Of a stretch of 64,000 nt of DNA, positions 51,500 to 60,228 are shown piece by piece (the first letter of the stretch is position 1; every line of letters begins with the position of its first letter). The DNA comes from Pseudomonas vancouverensis. GTDB lineage: Bacteria > Pseudomonadota > Gammaproteobacteria > Pseudomonadales > Pseudomonadaceae. Below the pieces are notes generated by a model. The model was not told the origin of the DNA, ran no database searches, and saw only the letters and a program-made list of their open reading frames with translations. Position numbers and translations under genes: made by a program. The stretch is from the NCBI RefSeq assembly GCF_004348895.1, contig NZ_RRZK01000027.1, positions 62,001 to 126,000 on the forward strand, read 5' to 3'.

Positions 51500-52512
51500 T
51501 TGGGATCTAGCAAACCACCACTCCAGTTGCGCGACACCCGGCTGCCGGTGAACTTCGCCACGCCCATGCCCTGGGCGATCAAGCGATCGCGATAGCGGGT
51601 GACCAGGCGTCCTGACTGCTCGGCATGCAGGACGATTTCCGAGGACGGATCCCCCGGCGTCCGGAGAATCCGTGCAAAGCGCTGGCCTTCCTCGACGAAA
51701 TCCCCCAGCTCTTTTTCAAAGATCAAAATGCCCGGTTGCGGCGCAATGATGGTTTCCATGTGGCCCATTTCCATCGCCTCCACCGGCCATTCCGCCGCTG
51801 CCACCGACTCGTCGACAACGCCCTGAGTGCACAGCCAGTGGTACAGGCCGTCGGCGTCGGACTGTGCGTAACGATCGTTGACATCGCCCTGCCCGCGCAG
51901 CTCGAGGGTCGCGGCCATGCGCCGGGCGGTGGCGCCTTCGCGCAGCCAGGGCGCGATGATGGTTTCCTCGAAGGAGCCGTCGCCGCCGTCGTCCCAGATG
52001 ATCGCCACGTCCATCTTCATCGCGGCGGCCAACTCACGGCCACCAGGCCAGAAGGCGCGGTGCACGTAGAGGTACGGCAAGGCTTCGTCATCGGTGTGCA
52101 GGTCGAGCATCACATCGGCATTTGCTGCCAGCTCCACCAGCTTTTTCTGCCACTCCTGCACGTTGCTGGCAGCCCGTGTCATCGCTGCGGACTGGTCGAA
52201 GCCACGGTTGAAGTTATGCCCGGTGGCGTCGTGGAAACGGCCAAGTATCCGCCCCTGACGAAACTGGCCGATGCCCAGTGGATTGGCTTGCGGTACCACG
52301 GTCACCTGGCCCTTGAGACGCCCTGCTGCTTCGGCCGCTTGCAGGCGCGGCATCAACAGGTGCAGCACCAGCATCCCGGCGATTTCATCGGCGTGAACCC
52401 CGGCCTGCAAGTGCACGATCGGCCCGCTGCCATCGCCTTGGTAACGCCAGGCTGCGACCCGCACGGCCTCGCCGTTGTTGTTGCGAACATTGAACGAAAC
52501 ATCCTGCGTCAT
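51496..52512 (-). CDS. Succinylglutamate desuccinylase/aspartoacylase family protein
   Basis: This is a 338-residue zinc hydrolase of the AstE/AspA family. QAGVHADEIAGML supplies the His and Glu zinc ligands, GHNFNRGFD the arginine, and DLHTDDEALPY the third ligand, followed by the usual C-terminal beta domain (PQPGILIFEKELGDFVEEGQ). These enzymes remove an acyl group from an amino acid. The AUG chosen is MTQDVSFNVR. Upstream alternatives overlap the regulator-binding palindrome. It is divergent from a TetR gene. The substrate is unknown, but the amino-acid importer next door suggests an N-acyl amino acid. Confidence 0.85.
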   Translation of the reverse strand: MTQDVSFNVRNNNGEAVRVAAWRYQGDGSGPIVHLQAGVHADEIAGMLVLHLLMPRLQAAEAAGRLKGQVTVVPQANPLGIGQFRQGRILGRFHDATGHNFNRGFDQSAAMTRAASNVQEWQKKLVELAANADVMLDLHTDDEALPYLYVHRAFWPGGRELAAAMKMDVAIIWDDGGDGSFEETIIAPWLREGATARRMAATLELRGQGDVNDRYAQSDADGLYHWLCTQGVVDESVAAAEWPVEAMEMGHMETIIAPQPGILIFEKELGDFVEEGQRFARILRTPGDPSSEIVLHAEQSGRLVTRYRDRLIAQGMGVAKFTGSRVSRNWSGGLLDPN

Positions 52513-52574
52513 TGCCCTGTCCCCCGTGATGACCGTTGAAAAACCCTGTTTTTTGTCCTTGTCGTCGCTGGTGA

Positions 52575-52590
52575 TTGAACAAGTGTTCAA
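52575..52590. promoter_or_regulatory. Palindromic operator between the desuccinylase and TetR genes
   Basis: TTGAACA and TGTTCAA flank two bases (AG), an almost perfect 16-base palindrome between divergent genes. It is most likely the site of the TetR protein encoded at 52631. Confidence 0.65.
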
Positions 52591-52630
52591 CTAAGCTCGA
52601 TGTCGTGTAACTGCACCCAAGGACTGTCCC

Positions 52631-53266
52631 GTGACAACCATTCCCCCGAAGAACCGTCGCGCCGAAGCCGATGACCGCCGAGAAATGCTGGTGGCCGCCA
52701 CCTTGCGTTGCCTGGGACGTGACGGCCACGCCGGGATTTCCGTGCGACGCATCGCCACCGAGGCCGGGGTGTCCGTGGGGCTGCTCAATCATCATTTCGG
52801 CAGCATCGATGCGTTGATTGCCGACACCTATCACAAGCTCGCCCTCGAACTGACCACCGCCCTCAAGCACGAGATCGAACAGGCCGGCACCCCCGCGCAG
52901 AAGATGGACGCGTTTCTCGTCGGCTCGTTTTCGCCCCGGGTCATGGACCCACAACTGCTCGGGGTGTGGGTGGTGTTCTGGAGCCTGATCCGCCACTCCG
53001 AACACGTCAGCCAGTCCCACGAAAAAACCTACCGCGCCTACATCGACCTGCTCAGTCAGTTGCTTGACGAGCTGGCGGTCAGCGAGGGCTTCGTGATTCA
53101 CGACACCCGCCTTGCGGCCATCGGCCTATCGGCGATGCTCGACGGACTCTGGCTCGAGTGGTGCCTGAACCCCGAGACCTTCAGCGCCGCCAACGGTCTC
53201 CATATCTGCCGTTGTTGGATAAAGGGGCTGCGACACGGAGCATTCGGCACCGACGACGTCCTGTGA
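52631..53266 (+). CDS. TetR-family regulator (BetI-like)
   Basis: This is a 211-residue TetR protein. The DNA-binding helices are ISVRRIATEAGVSVGLLNHHFG (about 36-57), a pattern close to BetI, the choline-responsive repressor. The ligand domain follows to the end. It starts at GTG, seven bases after AAGGA. Its last 141 bases overlap, on the opposite strand, the tail of the EamA transporter gene. It probably represses the divergent desuccinylase gene and perhaps the amino-acid transporter operon. Confidence 0.88.
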   Translation: MTTIPPKNRRAEADDRREMLVAATLRCLGRDGHAGISVRRIATEAGVSVGLLNHHFGSIDALIADTYHKLALELTTALKHEIEQAGTPAQKMDAFLVGSFSPRVMDPQLLGVWVVFWSLIRHSEHVSQSHEKTYRAYIDLLSQLLDELAVSEGFVIHDTRLAAIGLSAMLDGLWLEWCLNPETFSAANGLHICRCWIKGLRHGAFGTDDVL

Positions 53267-54130
53267 GGGATGCCGGCCGAAGATCATCGCCAGGGTGCCG
53301 CTGACCGCAATCAGCCCAGCGCCGATCACCAGCGAGGTGTCCATCAGCGTGCCCCAGACCAGGCTCGACAAGGCGAACGCCCAGATCAGGCCGGTGTATT
53401 CGAACGGCGCCAGCAAGGTCGCAGTGGCGCGGCGGAAACTGGCGAACAACAGGAACTGGCCGATGCCACCCACCAGCCCGGCGCCGAGCATGCCTAGCCA
53501 GGCCGGGGTTGGCGACGGTGTGTAGGTCCACGGCAATGCCACCACCATGCAAATGACGAAGACGACGTTGGTGATCAGCATCTGCTCCAACACGGAAGTC
53601 TGCTCATCCACCTGCCGCAGCTGGATGTAAGTGAACGCCCAGCACACCGCCGCCAGCAACGTCAGCACGATGGGCAGCGGCTCGGTCATGTTGTCGGGGC
53701 GGCAGGCGATGATGACGCCGATAAACCCGACGATCAGGCTGAACCATTGCCAGCCGCTCGCCCGCTCCTTGAGGATCACTGCCGCCAGCACCGTGACCAT
53801 GATCGGCGCCGAGAAATACAGGGTGGTCATCTCCGCCAGACTCAGGTCGCGAGCCGCCGTGTAGTACAGCAGCCAGGCGACGATCGACAGCAGGCCGCGC
53901 ACCACCAGCAGGCGCCGACTGGGTGAATGCCAGGCGCGCTGGATCAGCCGCGAACGCCCCGCCACGACCACAGCGACAACGACGACGGCGGCGCGCCAGA
54001 ACAGGATGGTCACCACCGAATAATCGGCCACCAGCCACTTGATCACCGCGTCCTGCAACGCCAGGAACGCATAGCCCAAGGTGCACAGGCCTATGCCCTG
54101 CAGCGACCGGTCGACCCGTGGCAACCCCAT
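53126..54130 (-). CDS. EamA/DMT family transporter
   Basis: This is a 334-residue membrane protein with ten predicted helices in two EamA repeats (repeat 1 around FLALQDAVIKWLV, repeat 2 around LAAVCWAFTYIQLRQ). Such proteins usually export amino acids or other metabolites. The last 45 or so residues after the final helix are hydrophilic and are read from the strand opposite the TetR gene, so the tail may be a recent extension. Its ATG overlaps the permease stop (TAATG), which places it in the importer operon. Confidence 0.85.
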   Translation of the reverse strand: MGLPRVDRSLQGIGLCTLGYAFLALQDAVIKWLVADYSVVTILFWRAAVVVVAVVVAGRSRLIQRAWHSPSRRLLVVRGLLSIVAWLLYYTAARDLSLAEMTTLYFSAPIMVTVLAAVILKERASGWQWFSLIVGFIGVIIACRPDNMTEPLPIVLTLLAAVCWAFTYIQLRQVDEQTSVLEQMLITNVVFVICMVVALPWTYTPSPTPAWLGMLGAGLVGGIGQFLLFASFRRATATLLAPFEYTGLIWAFALSSLVWGTLMDTSLVIGAGLIAVSGTLAMIFGRHPSQDVVGAECSVSQPLYPTTADMETVGGAEGLGVQAPLEPESVEHRR

Positions 54131-54828
54131 TATGCGGACCTGCGCACCGGCGTCCCGCGCCGTTCAGCAAAGGCAAACAAGGCTTCGATCAGGAACGTCA
54201 GGCAAACGTAGACGCCAGCCACCAGCAGCAGCGGCTCGTACACCTGCAAGGTTTGCGCGCGGACTACGTTGGCCGCGCCCAGCAGATCGATCACGGCGAT
54301 GGTCGAGGCCAGTGCCGTGGACTTGAGCAGCATCACGGTTTCCCCGGCAAGGGTCGGTAGCAGCAGGCGCAAGGCCCGCGGCAAGCGCACCCGCAACAAC
54401 GACTGGCGCGGGGTCATGCCGAAGGCGGACGCGGCTTCGATTTCGCCCTTGGGCACCGCCAGCAGACCGCCGCGAATCACTTCGCCGACATAGGCCCCCA
54501 CCGACACCACCAGGGCAAACACGATGTACCAGTAGCCGTCCCGCAGGTAGGGCCAGAGGAAGCTGCCGCGAATCAGCGGGAATTGCGCGAACAGACTGCC
54601 GAGGCCGTAGTAGAAGATGTAGATCTGGATGAGCAGCGGCGTACCGCGGGTCACGCTGGTGTAGAACAGGCTGACCTTGGCAATGAGCTTGTTTTTCGAG
54701 ATGCGCGCCAGGGCCACCAGCACCGCCAGGACAAAACCGAACACCGTGGAGATCAAGAGGATTTCGACGGTGGTCAGCAACCCTCGTCCCAACAGTGCGG
54801 CGTATTCGACAATCCACGCTGGAATCAT
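54130..54828 (-). CDS. Polar amino-acid ABC importer, permease (HisM-like)
   Basis: This is a 232-residue permease with about five helices. SVTRGTPLLIQIYIFYYGLG and the contact loop GEIEAASAFGMTPRQSLLRVRLP are typical of the histidine/glutamate group. STALASTIAVIDLLGAANVV completes the family pattern. It forms a pair with the permease upstream. Confidence 0.92.
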   Translation of the reverse strand: MIPAWIVEYAALLGRGLLTTVEILLISTVFGFVLAVLVALARISKNKLIAKVSLFYTSVTRGTPLLIQIYIFYYGLGSLFAQFPLIRGSFLWPYLRDGYWYIVFALVVSVGAYVGEVIRGGLLAVPKGEIEAASAFGMTPRQSLLRVRLPRALRLLLPTLAGETVMLLKSTALASTIAVIDLLGAANVVRAQTLQVYEPLLLVAGVYVCLTFLIEALFAFAERRGTPVRRSA

Positions 54829-54846
54829 TTGGTTTTCTCTGCCGGT

Positions 54847-55560
54847 TCAGTCAACAAGAGGCATCCAGCGACGAATGCGTCGCTCCAGCCGTCCCGACAT
54901 GTAGTTGGACGCCAGCGTCACCAGGTAATACAGCGCCGCGGCGGTGAGGTAGAACAACAGGTACTGACGTGTCGAACCCGCCCCTTGCTTGGCGGTGTAC
55001 AACAGCTCGTTGGTGCCGACCACGCTGATCAGGGCGCTGTCCTTGATCAGGTTGATCCACAGGTTGGCCATCCCCGCCATCGCGTAGGGCGCCATGATTG
55101 GCAGCGTGACGCGACGGAACAGACCGAAGCCGTGCAGGCCGAAGGCCTTGGCCGCTTCGATCTGGCCGAAGGGAATGGCCTGGATCGCTGCACGGAAAAT
55201 TTCCGATGCATAGGCACCCTGCACCAGCCCCAGCACCAGGATCGCCGCCAGCGGGCCGCTGACGTTGACCGCGTCGTAGCCCATCGAGGCCATCAGCGAA
55301 TTGAGGAGCATGGAACCGACGTAGTACAGCAGCAGGATCATCAACAACTCGGGAACTGCGCGGAACAGAGTGGTGTAGCCGCGCGCCAGTGCCGCAATCG
55401 GCTTGGGCGCGCCTAACTTGACACAGGCCACCACCAGTCCGACCGCCAGCCCGACGACGAAGGCCCCGGCCGATATCTGCAGGGTCATCCACAGTCCCTT
55501 GAGCAGCGCCGGACCCCATCCCTGTTCGCTGAAACCGATCATTTCGAACATTGCTGGCAT
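54847..55560 (-). CDS. Polar amino-acid ABC importer, permease (HisQ-like)
   Basis: This is a 237-residue permease. LFRAVPELLMILLLYYVG, the contact loop GQIEAAKAFGLHGFGLFRRVTLP and KDSALISVVGTNELLY are typical of HisQ/ArtQ. The ATG at 55560 has GGAG six bases ahead. The 18-base gap to the next permease suggests tight coupling. Confidence 0.92.
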   Translation of the reverse strand: MPAMFEMIGFSEQGWGPALLKGLWMTLQISAGAFVVGLAVGLVVACVKLGAPKPIAALARGYTTLFRAVPELLMILLLYYVGSMLLNSLMASMGYDAVNVSGPLAAILVLGLVQGAYASEIFRAAIQAIPFGQIEAAKAFGLHGFGLFRRVTLPIMAPYAMAGMANLWINLIKDSALISVVGTNELLYTAKQGAGSTRQYLLFYLTAAALYYLVTLASNYMSGRLERRIRRWMPLVD

Positions 55561-55587
55561 TTCAATCTCCAGTAAAAGCATCACCGC

Positions 55588-55620
55588 CCCCCTGTAGGAG
55601 CAAGCCCGCTCCCACAGGGG
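55588..55620. repeat. REP-like hairpin between binding protein and permease genes
   Basis: CCCCTGTAGGAGC and GCTCCCACAGGGG pair with one mismatch around the AAGCCC loop region. It looks like a degenerate REP inside an operon and probably protects the binding-protein message or lowers read-through into the permeases. Confidence 0.75.
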
Positions 55621-55635
55621 GTTTGCGTTCGGGTG

Positions 55636-56418
55636 TCAGAACGCCGGCTTCACATTGATACCGAAGTAGCTCTGGGACAGATCGTCGTAGTCCTTGCTCG
55701 CCAGCAGCTGTTCGATGGCGGTGTCGAGCTTGGCCTTGAGGGCGGTGTCCTCTTTACGCAGACCGGCGCCTACACCTTTGCCGAACAGCGGGTCGTAGGG
55801 CACGTTGCCGAGGAAGGCGAGGTCCTTGGCATCCGGGGTCTTGACGAAGGCGGCCATGGCGGTGCCGTCGGCCATTTGCAGGTCGATGCGGCCGGCAATC
55901 AGGTCGGCGTTCACCGAGTCCTGGGTATCGTAGTATTTGACGTTGGCAATTTTTTCGCCGTAGGCCTTCAGGTAGCTGGCGCTGACGGTCGAGTTCTGCA
56001 CGCCGATGGTCTTGCCCTTGAGGTCATCCGGGTACTTGGTGATGGTGGTGCCTTTCGGACCGACGACCGCGACAGCGGAATCGTAGTAGGCCTTGCTGAA
56101 GGCGATCTGTTTTTCACGCTCTTCGGTCACTGACATCGATGAGAAAATCACGTCGATCTTCTTCGCCAGCAACGACGGAATGATGCCGTCCCACGCCACT
56201 TCCTTGATCTCGCATTCGGCTTTCATTTCGCTGCACAGCTTGTGGATCAGGTCGACTTCAAAGCCCTTCCACTCACCGTTGGCCTGCTTCTCGGTGTACG
56301 GCGGATAGGGTTCGGCGGCGACCGCGAAGCGGATCGGCTGGGCTTGCGCCGCGCTGATGCCCGCGAGCATGACGCACGCCACGCCGCCCAACCAGTTTGC
56401 CAAACGTCGATTTCCCAT
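55636..56418 (-). CDS. Polar amino-acid ABC importer, binding protein
   Basis: This is a 260-residue exported protein. The signal peptide is cut near AQA-QPIR. IRFAVAAEPYPPYTEKQANG, GFEVDLIHKLCSEM, DVIFSSMSVTEEREKQIAFS and LKGKTIGVQNSTV are typical of the arginine/lysine/histidine and opine-binding subgroup. It passes its ligand to the two permeases downstream. Confidence 0.92.
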   Translation of the reverse strand: MGNRRLANWLGGVACVMLAGISAAQAQPIRFAVAAEPYPPYTEKQANGEWKGFEVDLIHKLCSEMKAECEIKEVAWDGIIPSLLAKKIDVIFSSMSVTEEREKQIAFSKAYYDSAVAVVGPKGTTITKYPDDLKGKTIGVQNSTVSASYLKAYGEKIANVKYYDTQDSVNADLIAGRIDLQMADGTAMAAFVKTPDAKDLAFLGNVPYDPLFGKGVGAGLRKEDTALKAKLDTAIEQLLASKDYDDLSQSYFGINVKPAF

Positions 56419-56446
56419 GATTGTTCCCCGTCTTTTATTGATGTTA

Positions 56447-58450
56447 TCAGCGAGTCTGATGAGCGTTGACGAACTGCCGGCAACGCTCGCTGCGTGGGTT
56501 TACGAACACTTCGTCCGGCGAACCGGATTCCTCGATCAGCCCCTGATGCAGGAAGGCGACCTTGGACGAGACATCGCGTGCGAAAGCCATTTCATGAGTC
56601 ACCAGGATCATGGTCCGGCCTTCTTCGGCGAGGGAGCGGATCACCCGCAGCACTTCCCCGACCAGTTCCGGGTCGAGTGCCGAGGTGGGTTCATCGAACA
56701 GCATGACCTTGGGCCGCATGGCCAGGGCCCGGGCGATGGCCACCCGTTGTTGCTGTCCCCCGGAGAGAAACGCCGGGTACTCGTTGCGCTTGGCCGCAAG
56801 CCCTACCCGTTCCAGCAAGGCTTCGGCCCTTTCGGTGGCCTCCGCACGGCTTTCACGCAGGACCTGGGTCGGCGCTTCGATGAGGTTTTCCAGCACCGTG
56901 CGATGGGGCCAGAGGTTGAAGTTCTGAAACACCATGCCGAGGCTCGAACGGATGCGCACCAGTTGCTTGGCGTCGGACACCAGCGGCGCACCGGGACGGT
57001 CGTGGTTGAGCTTGATGCTTTCGCCGTCGACCAGGATGCGCCCCTGATCCGGCACTTCGAGCATGTTGATGCAGCGCAGCAAGGTACTTTTGCCCGAGCC
57101 ACTGGCGCCGATCAGGGAAATCACGTCACCTTCACGAGCGGTCAGCGACACGCCCTTGAGTACTTCGATATTGCCGAAGCGTTTGTGCAGTTTGTCGACC
57201 TCGATCATGGTCTTGACCGCCACCGGCTCGACCACCGCCGCGCTACACACACCGTTGATCAGCGGTCGCGGTGCCTCACCGTTCAGCACCAGGACAAAGT
57301 CACGAATGCGTTGGCAGGCCTGGGCCAGGCGCTCTTCGCTCAAGGTGAACGACAGGCGCACAAAACCCTGGGCCGGCTCGCCGAACGCCGCCGCATCCAG
57401 CACCGACACATGGGCCTCGCGCAACAGGCGCCAGGCGAACTCCAGCGAGCTCAGGCCGGTGCCGCGCACGTCCACCAGCACGAACATGCCGGCGTCGGGG
57501 GTCAGCACGCTGATACCGCGGCAATCCCTCAGGCCCGACACCACAACGTCACGACGCCGACGATAGATGTCGCGCATGCCGTGGGTCACTTCCTCGTGGG
57601 ATTGCACGGCCTTGAGCGCGGCCTCCATGGCAAATCCAGGCAGGCCGTAGAGCATGCTCAGCACCAGGGTTTCAACGTGGTTGACCAAGGCTTCGTCGGC
57701 GACGATCCAGCCGATGCGCCAACCGGTCATGGCGTGGGATTTCGACAGGCTGCCGATCACCACGCAACGCTCGGCCATGCCCGGCAACGCGGCCAGACTC
57801 AGGTATTCGCGCTCGTAGGTGAGGCTTTCATAGACTTCATCGACCACCACCCACAGGTCATGGGCAATGGCCAGGTCGGCAATCGCTTGCAGCTCTTCGC
57901 GGTTGAGCACCACGCCCGTGGGGTTGTTCGGGTTGGAGAAAAAAATCGCCCGGGTGCGTGGGGTAATGGCCTTGGCGAGTACGGCGGCATCGAGACGGAA
58001 ACCGGCGTCCGCTGAACAGGGCACGCGCACCAGGGTGGCGCCGGAGGCCTTGAGGGTGGCTTCGTAGGTGACGTACATCGGATCGAGGGCGATCACTTCG
58101 TCGCCGGCACTGAGCAGGCACATCGAGGTGGCGAACAAGGCGTTCTGCGCACCGGCTGCGACTATCACGTTCGAGGCTTGCAGCGGGCGGTCGATCAACT
58201 GGCTGTAGCGGCTGGCGATGGCGTCGCGCAGGGTCTGGCGGCCGGCGATTTCAGTGTAGTGGGTGTCACCTTCGCGCAAGGCGTGGATCGCGGCATCGGT
58301 GATGAAGTCCGGGGTGGGGAAATCCGGATCACCAACGCTGAGGATGATCACGTCCTCGCCTCGGCGTTGAGCCGCAGTGGCCTCGTAGTGAATGTCCCAC
58401 GCAGCCACGCCCTGGCCACTTATCCGCTCAACAAAGGGTGAAAACCGCAT
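56447..58450 (-). CDS. PLP aminotransferase fused to amino-acid ABC importer ATPase
   Basis: This is a 667-residue fusion. Residues 1 to about 395 are a class I/II aminotransferase: VGDPDFPTPDFI, AGAQNALFATSM, SNPNNPTGVV, VVDEVYE and the PLP lysine in GSLSKSHAMTGWRIGW. A linker of about 20 residues leads to a complete HisP/GlnQ-type ATPase from Met415: IGASGSGKSTLLRC, FQNFNLWPHRTVLENL, LSGGQQQRVAIARAL, LFDEPTSALDPE and ILVTHEMAF. Both halves keep all key residues. The internal ATG (57208) has only a weak ribosome site. It is the first gene of the importer operon, so entry of an amino acid may be linked directly to its transamination. Confidence 0.9.
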   Translation of the reverse strand: MRFSPFVERISGQGVAAWDIHYEATAAQRRGEDVIILSVGDPDFPTPDFITDAAIHALREGDTHYTEIAGRQTLRDAIASRYSQLIDRPLQASNVIVAAGAQNALFATSMCLLSAGDEVIALDPMYVTYEATLKASGATLVRVPCSADAGFRLDAAVLAKAITPRTRAIFFSNPNNPTGVVLNREELQAIADLAIAHDLWVVVDEVYESLTYEREYLSLAALPGMAERCVVIGSLSKSHAMTGWRIGWIVADEALVNHVETLVLSMLYGLPGFAMEAALKAVQSHEEVTHGMRDIYRRRRDVVVSGLRDCRGISVLTPDAGMFVLVDVRGTGLSSLEFAWRLLREAHVSVLDAAAFGEPAQGFVRLSFTLSEERLAQACQRIRDFVLVLNGEAPRPLINGVCSAAVVEPVAVKTMIEVDKLHKRFGNIEVLKGVSLTAREGDVISLIGASGSGKSTLLRCINMLEVPDQGRILVDGESIKLNHDRPGAPLVSDAKQLVRIRSSLGMVFQNFNLWPHRTVLENLIEAPTQVLRESRAEATERAEALLERVGLAAKRNEYPAFLSGGQQQRVAIARALAMRPKVMLFDEPTSALDPELVGEVLRVIRSLAEEGRTMILVTHEMAFARDVSSKVAFLHQGLIEESGSPDEVFVNPRSERCRQFVNAHQTR

Positions 58451-58606
58451 GCCAGTGCCTCGTTCGAATTGAAGAAACGCAAGCCCGCAACCAGCCGGGG
58501 AAAGGTGTCCCCAACATAGTCGAGACTGAACAGTCGTTCAACAGAAAAAACACAAGGCTTCGCGATCAGCGCAAACAGGTCGTTTTCACGACAGTCGTGG
58601 CGTTTT

Positions 58607-60013
58607 TCAGTATGAAGCTAACGATCGACGTGAAACGTTTCTGCTGATCCGGTCAATGATCAGCGCAATGACGATCAGCCCTGCGGCGACGGCGAAAGTG
58701 AGGCGCATGCCTTGGGCAAGGGCCTGCGGTTGCGCCTGCAATACGTCGCCTGCAGCAGAGCCGAAAGCGAACACCGCGCCCATGGCGGAGGCACCGGTGA
58801 TCAGCCCGAGATTGCGCGACAGCCCGAGCAAACCGGCGATCACGCCACGCTGCTGCGCCTCGATACCAGACATGACGGCGGTGTTGTTGGCCGCCTGGAA
58901 CAGCGCGTAACCGGCAGTCATTGCCGACAGCGACGCGAGATAACCGATAACGCCCAACTGCATGGGCAGCAGGCAAAGGCTGCCGCTGCCGCTGCCGATC
59001 AGCATGACCATCAACCCAAGGTTGCTGGAGCGCTCCGCGCCAAATCGGTCAACCCAGCGACCCGCCGGTATTCCCACCAGCGCAGCCACCAGCGGGCCTG
59101 CGGACATCACCAGACCGACGCTCGCCATTGGCAACCCCAGGGCACCGCCGAGATAAAACGGCCCGACCACCATGCTGGCCATGACCACGGTCGTTACCAG
59201 CGCACTCATGGCGAAACCGCCACTGAGTCGCGGATGGCTGAACACCGACAGTTGAATCAAGGGCGAATCAACCGACCGCTCGACCACGACAAACAGGCCC
59301 AGGCCGAACACCGCCGCCAGCAGCAACGCCGCGTCCAGCGCGCCAAAATGACCTCGGCCAAGGGTCATGGCCAGTGCGTAGGCCAGCAAGGTCGATACCA
59401 GCAACAGCGTGCCCCGCACATCGAAACTCGCCCACCCTGCTCTCCGCTCCCCACGATCACCCGGTAAAAACCGGTACGACAGCAGCAGCGCCAGAACACC
59501 CAATGGCCCATTGACCAGAAACAGCCCCTGGCAACCGGTGTGGGCAATCAGCCACCCGCCGAGGGTCGGCCCCAGCGACGTGCCGATGGCCGACATCGTG
59601 CCCAACAGCCCCATGGCGCTGCCCATTCTGTCTTTGGCCACCGCCTCCCCCACCAGCGCCATGCTCAATGCCATCATGATCGCCGCGCCAGCACCTTGTA
59701 AGACGCGGGCAGCGATCAGCCAGTCGAGGCTCGGCGCCAGTCCACACAACACTGACGCGCCGCTGAACAAGGCGATCCCCATCAGCAACAGACGGCGGCG
59801 CCCCAAGAGATCACCGAACCTGCCGACACTGACGATCAACGCCGTGACCGCCAGCAGATACGCGAGCACCACCCACTGCACCGCCTGAAACGACGCCGAG
59901 AATGCATCGGCCAAGGTCGGCAAACCGACGTTGGCAATGCTGGTGCCAAGGGAGGACAGGAGCATCGACAGCGACAGGCTGAGCAGCGCTCCGGAAATAG
60001 ACTGGGACTTCAT
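58607..60013 (-). CDS. MFS drug exporter, DHA2 (14-TM) type
   Basis: This is a 468-residue transporter with 13-14 helices. LGTSIANVGLPTLADAF, VVLAYLLAVTALI, GRFGDLLGRRRLLL and ARVLQGAGAAIMMALSMALV are the DHA2 motifs. Such pumps expel dyes, antibiotics or organic acids. It is divergent from the broken LysR gene at 60229, which was probably its regulator. 215 bases, including a REP copy, separate them. Confidence 0.88.
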   Translation of the reverse strand: MKSQSISGALLSLSLSMLLSSLGTSIANVGLPTLADAFSASFQAVQWVVLAYLLAVTALIVSVGRFGDLLGRRRLLLMGIALFSGASVLCGLAPSLDWLIAARVLQGAGAAIMMALSMALVGEAVAKDRMGSAMGLLGTMSAIGTSLGPTLGGWLIAHTGCQGLFLVNGPLGVLALLLSYRFLPGDRGERRAGWASFDVRGTLLLVSTLLAYALAMTLGRGHFGALDAALLLAAVFGLGLFVVVERSVDSPLIQLSVFSHPRLSGGFAMSALVTTVVMASMVVGPFYLGGALGLPMASVGLVMSAGPLVAALVGIPAGRWVDRFGAERSSNLGLMVMLIGSGSGSLCLLPMQLGVIGYLASLSAMTAGYALFQAANNTAVMSGIEAQQRGVIAGLLGLSRNLGLITGASAMGAVFAFGSAAGDVLQAQPQALAQGMRLTFAVAAGLIVIALIIDRISRNVSRRSLASY

Positions 60014-60130
60014 GGTTCGGCACTCCGCAAACAGGTTGTCCGCAGCCTATGCGTCCCCCTGACATGGCGGAAGACGCAGCATTTGCACTATATTCATGCA
60101 CTGAACGCCATATCATCAATCGCTCACCTT

Positions 60131-60153
60131 TGTGGGAGCGAGCTTGCTCGCGA
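60131..60153 (+). repeat. Single REP element
   Basis: TGTGGGAGCGAGCTTGCTCG-CGA, one copy, between the divergent MFS and LysR genes. Confidence 0.85.
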
Positions 60154-60228
60154 AGGCGTCGCATCATTCAACGCCAATACCGACTGACACGACGCCCGAA
60201 GCAGGCCTGCCCCCCAGGAACCCTATTG

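Noticed and set aside
56447..57208. Separate gene for the ABC ATPase starting at the internal ATG
   Set aside because: The ribosome site before this ATG is weak and the frame is open from the aminotransferase, so I kept one fused gene.
56357..58015. Plus-strand ORF of 552 codons
   Set aside because: It is antisense to the aminotransferase-ATPase fusion, histidine- and glutamine-rich with no fold signature.
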